Shown: in pieces, positions 35,575-52,500 of the stretch | Layout: every line of letters begins with the position of its first letter | Numbering within the stretch: position 1 is the stretch's first letter | NCBI GenBank assembly: GCA_001586965.3 | Contig: LUCW03000206.1 | Location: forward strand, 40,001 to 92,500 | DNA: 52,500 nt | Direction of reading: 5' to 3' | Source: Sphaeroforma sirkka | Taxonomy: Eukaryota; Opisthokonta; Ichthyosporea; Ichthyophonida | Notes under the pieces: model-generated | Databases searched by the model: none | The model's input: the letters and a program-made list of their open reading frames with translations, nothing else | Told to the model about the DNA's origin: nothing | Made by a program: the position numbers and the translations under genes

Positions 35575-37990
35575 GTCTTCCGTACACCACTTAGGTAGTT
35601 TTTTTTTTGGACAGTGAAACAAATTATGATGGCACAATACCACGTGTGTGTAAAATTAAAGGTTAGTATACATATGTGTGCGGTAAGAACCGATCTCCGA
35701 GAAAATGAATATTGATAAAAAAATATAGCAAGTCCTTTACTTTTAAGGTTCGGTATTTGATGTATATTAGAAATTGAATTGGTCAAGTGGTAATCCCTTT
35801 GAGCTTATGACAGCTAATATTTCAAAAGCTAAAGTCACCAAAACTTCACAGTAGGTTCTCCATACTCTAAAGCGTACTATCGTTTTTTATAATCAAAGTC
35901 CGAAATTGGATTGATTTGATTATTGTGAAATATATAACACCTTTACGTTTGTACGTATCCAGAGCTATACATATACATTAGGCATGTAGCACCCGCTATT
36001 TATACACTAACAAGGATGTTGTCTAATCTCTATGAATTCCACTAATAAACCTTTCAAACCCTGAAAAATGAAAACCTTGAAACACTAAAACTATATTCCA
36101 AAAAGTCGTCGGAAAGGTAGCCGTCTGTATTGAACTATATAAACTTATCTAAAATATATGCAGTTTGGAAACGCCACAGCTTTGTGCCAGCCGGCTATGA
36201 GCGCATATAGTTGCAATTTCTTCAAATGGACCAAATAGTTACAGTTTGAGAGGTCAGTTATTTGGTGCACCTTTGTCCGCGATAACAGAACACATCTTTA
36301 TTTCAGTATCTCTTTCGATGTACGGATTATGCTCCGAGCATCTTCAGATCTGTTATATTAACGATACATAGACTCGCTGCTCCGTGTCATTTGCAGTAGA
36401 TATTGTGATATCATCAAGCCTGGCGTCGTTTACTCATTCGGTGCTGTCTAACACCTGTCACGCATGTAACGACCGTGTGCTGTTGAATGGTGCTAACGGT
36501 AGGCGAGTATGATTTCTGTGAGGAGCCCGTGGGTCAATTTTTTCCGTTTATACTTTTAAAATACGCTAATTTTTCGATGTAATTTTATAGAATACCACTT
36601 TAATATATTGTACGTAAAAATTGGATCATATTTGATATTTTAAAGCAATATGTTTTCTTCGTGGGCTACATGGCTATATTGTTGTCTCATTTGTGGCGAG
36701 TATGGGTTTATACCACCGTTCTGACTCGCAGTTCAGAGGCATTGATATACATACAAAAGTATTTATAAATATGTCTATCAATGGTGGCGTGACAAATTCA
36801 TATGCTCATTCCTTTATCTGATGATATCCAAAATTTCTATACCCAAACTACGAAGGGGTGACGACAAGGGACAATTTATTCACAGTGGCCGTTGTGTAAT
36901 TTACCAACTGTACAGCGATGATAGACAAACTGTATCTCTTCAGCGGAAAGCATATCTAACCACAGTAGAGCAAAACCATAACCAACCACACAATCAACAT
37001 AGAATCTGAATAATAATCTTACGCAAATGCACACGTCAATCAATGTTCTCTGAATACCATCAACGCTCGCGATAGATCGCTACAACCCCCCACAACATCA
37101 CTGCAGACTAGTGATAACACGCGCTTCTTTCGAGAATATAAAATGTAAACACCATAGTGATGACAGCCTTGCTACGTGAGTTTATTGTCCCATGTCGCAC
37201 ACAGGAGAAGTCGTACCAGTGAGCAACAATGCCCAACGTTGTACTTAAATCAAGTAGCGATATTGTAACTTACTGTAGGTCGATTTTAAAAATGTGAGAG
37301 AGGGTGTATGCTTTGATTTCTCTCCATAAACGTAGTCCACTGTAAATCGCCCGCAATCGCAGATATGCCCTATTGCGAGGTATAAAAATAAATGTCAAGG
37401 TCCCTCTCCTGAAAAGGCTTCAAAATGAAGTCCGAAGAGGTTCATTTATTTGAAGGGCCTAGTGAACATATCCCGCCCTTTCTACATTCAAAAATCTGAT
37501 TTGACACCCAACAATTTTGGAGTAGCGAATGAGCCACTTATTTCACAGCAAATTTAAATTTATTATAGCCGGCTTCTGAGTTCTGACTGTAGTGAACTAT
37601 ATACTATAATGACCAAATAAACATACAACAAAAAATTCATGTATATTTATTAATATCAACACGTAATAGCAGGATCCTCGGACAGCCGAGCAATGCAAGC
37701 TTTAGCGATGCAAGATTTGCGGCCAGCCTTATGACCTCTAAGCATGGGCTGTGCATCACTCGGTAGCGTCCAGTAGGGGTGATCGGCTAAGTCACTACGA
37801 TACCACTAGTATCAAGTTGGGTAATATCGGGGAGAAAACACCGATACGAGAATCTAGCGCACTCATATATTCCACACCTTTCAAGTTAGCACGGCAGCCT
37901 ATCCACGCACTCTATGCTCGTTTACAAGTTGAAGGATTTCCGATGAAATATAAAAACTACACCGTAGTGCAATCAGCCAGCTAGTCCTGA
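35575..37990. other. Intergenic sequence without recognisable genes
   Basis: AT-rich sequence with only short ORFs. No repeat array, RNA gene or domain was recognised. A weak CCCTGAAAAATGAAAACC-like stretch is near 36060. Confidence 0.5.
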
Positions 37991-39564
37991 ATAGATATAG
38001 GAATAAATATCGTATACATACATATATATATATATATGAATATCTTACATATACATATACATATACATTTTACACACACACATATATATATATATATACA
38101 TAAATATAAATATGTGTATATATTTAAATATAATTTTAAACACAGATCTGTGCGTACTCACACATACGTTTATATCAAAGGTCTATATGTACATGTATAA
38201 GTATGTGCATGTTGATAGAAATATATATACTAATATAAATTGAACATATCCATATATACATAATATACATACATACATACATATATGTATAAATATACAT
38301 ATACATATATGTACATGTTTATATTTACATGCGCATATGTACATATGTAACATAAGTGTATTATTATGGTATGTGTGTATATACTTGAACAACCTTTAAG
38401 CAATGTCCGCACTCTACACAATATAATAAATGTATAACTACATGTATTTCTATCAAGGTGCATATATATATATATACATGTGGGCATTTTTATATACACG
38501 TGTGTGGGTTTCGCACAAGCATCGAATTATATATTCAAGTATATGCTTAAGCATGTGTACATATATATTTTATGTTTATACATGATATATATATATATAT
38601 ATATATACATATATATAATAATAATATAATATAATACATATATATATATATATATATATATATGTGTAATATGTGATGATGTTTATACATATATATAATG
38701 CTTTTATACATTTCTATCATATATATATGTATATATATATATACATATACATACATATAATAATATGTATATATAATATGTTATGTTTGGACTAATGGGA
38801 CTATATGTATATGTATATGTATTAATACATATATATATAATGTTGCGTGTGGTGGAGAGGTGTGTATGTTTGTGCAAAAAAAAACAACATGCACACACGT
38901 CATATCAATATATATGCATATATATATGGCATATATATAATATATATATGTATGTACATATATGCATATACATACACACACACACGTACATATATGTAAT
39001 CATAATAATATGTGTTATAATATGTAATATTGATTGGATATGTGTTACATATTGTATATATAATATATGCATATGCACACACACATCATAATAATATATA
39101 ATAATAATATAATATATAATATTATATATATTATTACATGAATATGTAATGGATGTATAATGCATATGTATGTTTTCATGCATGTGTTTGCATGCAATGG
39201 CTTTAAAATGCATACATATGTAATATAATAATATATATATAATATATATATATATATTATTTTTCGGAGCATGTAATATAATATATTATATATATAATAA
39301 TTATAATATATATATATAATATATATGTAATAATGCAAATATACATAAACACAAAAGGTTACATGCAGACGTTTTTTGTGCAACGCATTATATGCGTTTA
39401 TGCACACATGCACACACGGAGATATATAATATATATATATAATAATGATGATGATGATGATGCATTCAATACATACAAAAGCAATGTATGTATGTATATG
39501 CATATGTATGAACAATACCTATCACACACACACGCACGCACACACACACACACACACACGCACA

Positions 39565-39617
<53 letters not shown>

Positions 39618-39720
39618 CAAGTATGTGGAGACAATGGTATATATATTTGCATACATATATGGTGTTAACATTACGTATATATATATATGGTGTTGCTGAA
39701 AGAACAAATTACATCTATAC
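37990..39720. repeat. AT-rich microsatellite region
   Basis: (TA)n, TATACA, ATAATA and CA-rich stretches across about 1.7 kb, including a (GATGAT)n run near 39446 and CA/TA arrays at 39522-39615. ORFs here are repeat artefacts. Confidence 0.85.
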
Positions 39721-40209
39721 GAGAAATTCCCTAAATGCACACACGAGAGCAAAACACTCTTGAGAGTACACACGCACTGATCTAGACCACCTACCTTGTC
39801 AGTATGCCGACCATACAATATAGTATCTTTCCGGCATTCCATCCAATTTAGTACACAAATATATAATCACAAAACAAACAAATTCATCTCGACATGTCTG
39901 ATTTCTCACGCACGCATGCGATATAAAGCGTGCACACACAAGAGCCGACCACAAATAGGACACACGCCCGAAGGACTCTGAGTACAAACCACCGGAGTTT
40001 TAGAAGTACAAAACGCCGAAAATTGTGGAAAACGTACTAATTGTAGTGAGATGTCGACAGAGTCTTTTGGCTTTTTGACTTTATCGTCTGACTACGTAAT
40101 TAAATAATGTAATATCTCTGCTGGTAGGATTAAACGATTCTGGTATGAACCAAGAGACCTAAGAACAATGAGCACAGTCCTACCAGCGGTAGAAATTAGT
40201 CCCATAAAT

Positions 40210-40247
40210 GGCAGAACCCTAAACCTTAAACCCTAAACCCTAAAAGG
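40210..40247. repeat. Telomere-like tract in the probable 5' UTR of the aminopeptidase gene
   Basis: Three to four CCCTAAA-type units end 23 bp before the start ATG at 40270. Confidence 0.75.
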
Positions 40248-40269
40248 CTACAAAAAAACGACAGTCATC

Positions 40270-47551
<7,282 letters not shown>

Positions 47552-47741
47552 AGAAAACCCTAAATCCTACGCCCAAATTTGGTTGCTTGAATCGACTATT
47601 GATCAAATGTCGCCAGCCGATACTATATACTGAAGCCACTTCAATGGATGAATGTAATTTCAGCTCATTGGTATTTATGTCTCAGAATTTAGAGTTTGCG
47701 GTTTTAGGGCTTAGATTTTTTTTTTTGGGGTTTGCGGGTGT

Positions 47742-47757
47742 TGTTTATTGTTTATTG
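47742..47757 (-). terminator. Poly(A) signals of the EF-Ts gene
   Basis: On the minus strand, two AATAAA hexamers (CCAATAAACAATAAAC) lie 13-28 bp after the EF-Ts stop codon. Confidence 0.6.
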
Positions 47758-47769
47758 GCGTGTGCTTGT

Positions 47770-50700
47770 TTAGCGCATCTGTTTGGCGACCTCGTCCGCG
47801 AAATTCTCCACTCTCTTCTCAATACCCTCACCACACTCCATGCTAAAGTGATGGAAAAATATATGAATGACTGTTAGATATATAAATGACTGTCAAATAT
47901 TTGAATGACTATTAAATATAGATGACTATTAAATATATAAATGACTATTGAATATATAAATGACTGTTAACTATTTGAATGACTATTAAATATATAGATG
48001 ACTATTGAATAAATAAATGACTATTCAATATATAAATGATTGTTAACTATTTGAGTGACTATTAAATGTACAAATGACTTAAATATAGAAATGAATATTA
48101 AAAATATATAAATGACTATTAAATTTATGCCACAACTGCAGATGGATGAATGACAATTAGAGACGCACGGATAGCAAATAGAGAACTACTAATAGTATTA
48201 AAAACATTAGAATACAAATAGAGATGCGCTGGGGTGAGTCGGAACACATTGATGGCACACACCTCAATAGAGGCAGTGACACACAGAGCAGTAGTGTGCG
48301 TGGATGTAGTTCTGTATATACTCTCTGTGTGTGTGTGTGTGTGCGTGGGTGTAGTTCTGCATACTCTCTGTAGTGTGTGTGTGCGTGGGTGTAGTTCTGC
48401 ACACTCTGTAGTGTGTGTGCGTGGGTGTAGTTCGGTACACTCTGTAGAGTGTGTGTGTGCACTCACCGTTCAATACTGTTCACAGTGATGGGCTGCTGCA
48501 GTCCCTTATCTGTCTGTAGATTGACCAGGAACTGACTCTGTTGTAAGGCAAATACATACACACACACGTGGTTAGTAGATGTCGGCTGGCGATACAGTTA
48601 AAGTAGGTGAAACCCTAGTTGCGCAATGACTATAGATATTTTAGGGTTTTTATGTACAAAAACCATAAACCCGGAAATATAGCGTACATAACACAGGGGG
48701 TAATCAAAGGGAAAGGGATACACAACAAAAATGGGGTATATCGACAGTTCCTTTCGTCACGTACACATTCGGATGCGCTGATCCGCAAATGGTTTCTGCG
48801 CTCGAAGTTTTAAACACACGCGAAATTACGCACAACAACAACAACAAAAAACTTAAAACAAAAAAAAACCCCAAAACGAGAACGCACACACAAACACATT
48901 GTGAAATGCCTAGGCTAAGACTCACACAATGCTAATACACATACACATACACACACACACACACCTCTCTCGCTTCCTATATATATTCACACACACACTC
49001 TCACTCTCTCTCGCTTTCTATATATACACACACTCTCTCCCTCAGTCAGTCAGTCAGTCAGTCAACACACACACACTCTCTCTCAGTCAGTCAGTCAGTC
49101 AGTTAACACACACACACACACTCTATATATATATATATATATATATATACTCTCTTTAAGTGCTACTGTCGCACACTCCCACTCTGTGTGTGCGCTCGCT
49201 ACTTTTGCACACAGGCCGTAAGTGGCCACAATGACACTTTTGAACAGCGAAGGAACGTACCACAGTGACGTCGGGGTTGAACAGATAGTCTTGGCTCAAC
49301 AGCTCCGTCACCGACTGCGGTCGCATACCAGCCACATGGGAGGCAATCTGGCGGGCAATGGGACGCACAACCTCAGCACTACACAGGGGCAAGCGTGCAA
49401 GGGATGTGAGATAGGGGAGGGATATACGACACGTGCATGAGAATAGACTAGCGTAGAAGGACGCACAACCTCAGCACTACACAGGGACAAGCGTGCAAAG
49501 GGGGGGAGACAGGGGAGGATATACGACACGCATGAGAATAGACTAGCGTAGAAGCATGTGGTGATAGGAGAGGTATAGTATAGTTATATGAGAATAGACA
49601 AGAGTAGAAGCATGTGGTGATAGGAGAGGCATAGTGTAGTTATATGAGAATGTACAAGAGTGAAACATGTCGTAATATGAAAGGTATAGTATATTTATAT
49701 GAGAATAGACAAGAGTAGTAACATGTGGTAATAGGACCCACACCTGCGTAAAATGGGCTACATACCTTCCTGGTTCGGAGTTGAGGGTTACCATGGTAAC
49801 GATCTTGCCGCACCGATCCTTTGAGCCGTGCACATAGCCTGCGAGCACTCCTGTATCCTGCGGTGCAGTCTGAATGTACATAAACGTAACAAATGAATAA
49901 AATAAATTAACTAATAGGTATAAATGAACAAATGCAATGGGTGTAAACGTAACAAATGAACTAAACTTATTAACTAAAGGTACAGATGAATCAATGTAAA
50001 GTACGTAGACGTGACAAATGAATAGAAGTAACGCAACTAAAGCAGAAAATGAATAAAAGGAACGTATATAAATGTAACCTATGAAATAGCTGTCATTAAA
50101 AGAAATGTACATAAATGTAACCCATGAAATAGCTGTCATTAAAAGAAATGTACATAAATGTAACCCATGAAATAGCAGCATTAAAAGAAATGTACATAAA
50201 CGTAACCAATGGAATGGCTACCATTACTAGAAATGTACATAATCGTAGCCCATGGAATGGCTGTCATTGGACTTACCACCACACTTGCCCTCCTGGCTGT
50301 GATTCGCTCGCCTAGTTTGCCCACCAGTGCGTCTATACGTGTTTGTAATGTCTGCCCATCGCCCATATCTGAACAGGTATGCAAGAAACAAGTGTAATCA
50401 AAAGGTAGGTAAGAAACAAGCGTGAGCAAACACACGTAGGGGCACATACAGAGACAGTCCTAGAAGACACTGAAATGGATAATCCAACTCAGCAACCAAA
50501 TGAGTTTGTATACGGAAGCCTCAATGCAGAAACAACCCCAACCATCCGGCACTAAGCGCACCATGTGGTACACGACACACTGACACTGAGTGATATCTAC
50601 CTACATACCTAATGACTCTAACGGTGCCTGTGTGTTCATGGACTGAGTGATATCTACCCACACACCTAATGACTCTAACGGTGCCTGTGTGTTCATGGAC

Positions 50701-51998
50701 TGAGTGATATCTACCTACACACCTAATGACGCTTACGGTGTCTGTGTGTTCATGGACAGAGTGATATCTACCTACACACCTAGTGACGCTAACGGTGTAT
50801 GTGTGGAGTGATATCTACCAACACACCTAGTGACTCCAACGGTGCCTGGGTGTTCATGGCGTATTGCGTAGCGGCTGTCTGCACCAGTTCCCTGAATTCT
50901 TGGTTTTTGGACACAAAGTCCGTTTCACAGTTAACCTCCACCACAGCGCCAGTCAGTCCATCGGCACTGATGCCCAAACCAACCACTCCCTCTGCCGCTA
51001 CACGTCCCTCGAGCTTAGCAGACTAAAGAATATAGCAGACACAGCAAGAGAAAATGCCAGAGATGAGTGGTAATATACACAGGAAAATGGCACAGATGAG
51101 TGGTAATTGGTACAGGAAGAGAGAATACCACAAATAAGTGGTAATAGGCACAGGCAGAGAAAATGTCACAGATCAGTAGTAATAGGCACAAGCAGAGAAA
51201 ATGTCACAGATCAGTGGTAATAGGCACAGGGAATAAAATGCCACAGATCAAATGGTGATATGCACAGGGAATGAAATGCCACAGATCAAATGGTGATAGA
51301 CACAAGGAGACAAAATGCCACAGATCAGTTGCAATATGCACAAGGGAGGAAATGCCACAGACCATTGGTAGTAGGCAAAGGGAGAGAAAATACCACAGAT
51401 GAGTGTCAATAGGCACAGACGGCAATGAACCTACAACGGCATGTAAGATGGATGTTTAATATTGTGCGGAAAACTATCAATGCGATATAAACAACATCAC
51501 ATTAAAAACCGCTAAAACGCTTGTCACATAGGTAGACGATTCCCACATCTAGTCATTTCTGCATAGATAGGTATTTCCCATATATAGTTATTTCCCACAG
51601 ATACTTATTTTCCAGTCCATAATTATTTTCTGTAGATATTTATTTTCCCACACATACCTATTTCCAATACATAGTTATTTTCCCACACACACCTATTTTC
51701 CCATACACAGTTATATTCCCCCCCATACCTTGGCTGCCCCATCGGCCTGCATGCGTTCCTGCAGCCACTCCAGCGCCTTGTCGTAGTCATTGGCCGCTGT
51801 GACTAGAGCCTCCTTGCACTTTGACATTGACAGCTCAGTGTCCTTTCGCAGTTTGGACAGCAACTTGGTGTCCACTTTCACAGGAGTACTGAACAACCGC
51901 TGAGTGCGGAAGGCTGGAACGGCCGTACTAATGAGCTCTAGAAGTCGATGATTGTGTGTTATGAAGCTATGTCCGTCAAATAGACGGTCAGTATTCAT
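47770..51998 (-). CDS. TSFM: Elongation factor Ts, mitochondrial, 7 exons, 304 aa
   Basis: Minus-strand exons: 51729-51998, 50827-51013, 50277-50368, 49766-49869, 49261-49378, 48467-48537, 47770-47842; 915 nt, GT-AG introns, phases consistent. It is the guanine nucleotide exchange factor that recycles EF-Tu during mitochondrial translation. The N-terminal 39 or so residues include [20 protein letters not shown], a plausible mitochondrial presequence. A UBA-like N-domain follows with [16 protein letters not shown] (50-65). The core has [11 protein letters not shown] (93-103) and [11 protein letters not shown] (117-127), where the TDFV motif contacts EF-Tu. Later exons give [19 protein letters not shown] and a C-terminus with [17 protein letters not shown]. 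Human TSFM is 325 aa. The last exon is only 73 nt and was found by phase and by the GEGIE motif. Tail-to-tail with the aminopeptidase gene. Confidence 0.93.
47870..48125. repeat. AAATGACTATTAAATATATA minisatellite, EF-Ts intron 6
   Basis: About 13 imperfect copies of a 19-21 bp unit, beginning about 25 bp from the exon 7 acceptor. Confidence 0.85.
48290..48465. repeat. Donor-adjacent tandem repeat, EF-Ts intron 6
   Basis: Four copies of a 37-50 bp unit (GCGTGGGTGTAGTTCTGCA, TACTCTCTGTAGTGTGTG). It starts right next to the donor but does not include exon sequence. Confidence 0.8.
48538..49260. repeat. EF-Ts intron 5 with telomere-like, CA/CT and GTCA repeats
   Basis: Weak TTTAGGGTTTTT and GAAACCCTAG pieces (about 48607-48656), an A/C-rich run, CA and CT tracts (48935-49035), CAGT repeats (49044-49101) and (TA)n (49124-49150). 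No gene. Confidence 0.6.
49361..49720 (-). repeat. Acceptor-containing tandem duplication, EF-Ts intron 4
   Basis: A 98-bp unit is present twice (from 49361 and 49459). It includes 18 nt of exon 5 (plus strand GGACGCACAACCTCAGCA) and the acceptor (minus GTGTAG). Related units with AGCATGTGGTGATAGGAGAG and ATGAGAATAGACAAGAGTAG continue to about 49720. Confidence 0.87.
49880..50260. repeat. Degenerate tandem repeat, EF-Ts intron 3
   Basis: Units contain AAATGTACATAAATGTAACC and CATGAAATAGCTGTCATTAA, about 38-48 bp, best conserved between 50060 and 50260. One end is close to the exon 3 donor (50276). Confidence 0.75.
50588..50860 (-). repeat. Donor-containing tandem repeat, EF-Ts intron 2
   Basis: Five copies of a 47-57 bp unit. 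The first contains the end of exon 2 (minus strand CCGTTGGAGTCACTAG) and donor GTGTGT; donor-like copies end exon-like sequence at 50780, 50723, 50666 and 50609. Several copies also keep the upstream exon text CATGAACACACAGGCACCGT. Confidence 0.9.
51050..51420. repeat. Tandem repeat, EF-Ts intron 1 (acceptor side)
   Basis: About nine copies of a 38-42 bp unit containing GAAAATGCCACAGATCAGTG and GTAATAGGCACAGG. Confidence 0.85.
51535..51728. repeat. Donor-side tandem repeat, EF-Ts intron 1
   Basis: Units of about 17-35 bp (TATTTTCCCACACATACC, TATTTCCCATATATAGTTAT) run up to the donor. On the minus strand each begins with a GTATGTG/GTATGGG-like word resembling the donor GTATGG. Confidence 0.7.
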
Positions 51999-52143
51999 AG
52001 CGTGTGCAGTCTATAATCACATATAACTGTGGATAGGGTCTACAGCAGTTGAGCGATAAGTTTGTTCTTGCAAAAGACGATGTATGCGTACGATATGACA
52101 TCATGCACTATATATATATATAGATCTGTATATACAATATATA

Positions 52144-52223
<80 letters not shown>

Positions 52224-52279
52224 TATAAATAGATATATATAAACATATATATAATCAATGTACATATATACAAATATAA

Positions 52280-52317
<38 letters not shown>

Positions 52318-52500
52318 TATGTCTTGATCGGCTTAAGACCATAGTATCGAACAGTCGAGCAGAACATTAACGGCACGTGAGAAATACCGCGACCTGATAA
52401 CAAAAATTTTACACTAATACATTATCATATATAAACAATTGTTGTTTGCTGGCCTTGAATTTACAATCTCAACTATATATATATATATATATATATATAT
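51999..52500. repeat. Upstream of EF-Ts: TA-rich microsatellites
   Basis: (TA)n arrays at about 52140-52222, 52270-52316 and 52475-52500 (running off the window). No gene is seen; the EF-Ts promoter should lie in 51999-52140. Confidence 0.75.

Noticed and set aside
39333-39668. Possible CRISPR-like or regular array in the 38-39.7 kb region
   Set aside because: Only simple sequence repeats are present (TA, CA, GAT); no regular spacers.
48125-48466. Minus-strand ORF 48125-48466 as the final EF-Ts exon
   Set aside because: It lacks the conserved GEGIE C-terminal motif; the 73-nt exon at 47770-47842 has it and fits the splice phase.

Overview
The window looks like nuclear DNA of an intron-rich unicellular eukaryote. 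Three complete nuclear genes (a tRNA m1G37 methyltransferase, a large S33-type prolyl aminopeptidase and a mitochondrial EF-Ts) are each split into 7 to 12 exons with GT-AG introns full of microsatellites and minisatellites. I suspect a unicellular relative of animals such as an ichthyosporean, but that is an impression from gene style and not a demonstrated identity. There is no bacterial gene organisation, rRNA or CRISPR array.

Layout. 1-2749 (+) is the 3' part of a gene for a low-complexity protein of unknown function. 2750-5003 is intergenic with a 96-bp minisatellite. 5004-15491 (+) is TRM5 in 12 exons (485 aa), with two in-frame start codons that could give mitochondrial and cytosolic/nuclear forms. 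15492-40269 is a transposon-rich intergenic region: a decayed LINE copy (about 16.5-18.4 kb, minus), a scrap of a Ty3-like element (18.4-18.7 kb), a broken Ty3/Gypsy chromovirus-like element (about 20.4-32.2 kb, plus) with a second LINE copy of the same family inserted in its RNase H region (about 25.1-29.8 kb, minus), then AT-rich sequence. 40270-47551 (+) is a prolyl aminopeptidase gene in 8 exons (482 aa). 47770-51998 (-) is mitochondrial EF-Ts in 7 exons (304 aa), convergent with the aminopeptidase gene and only 218 bp from it. 51999-52500 is TA-rich upstream sequence.

Exon models were built by hand: all junctions used for the three complete genes are GT-AG, phases are consistent throughout, and the resulting lengths match the families.

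The most unusual pattern is at the introns. In at least nine places the splice junction itself, with a few to about 100 nucleotides of exon, has been tandemly copied into the adjoining intron. It occurs in three unrelated genes and at both donors and acceptors. A second recurrent pattern is telomere-like CCCTAAA/TTTAGGG blocks, several folded into near-perfect inverted repeats, inside introns and next to genes but nearly absent from the transposon block.
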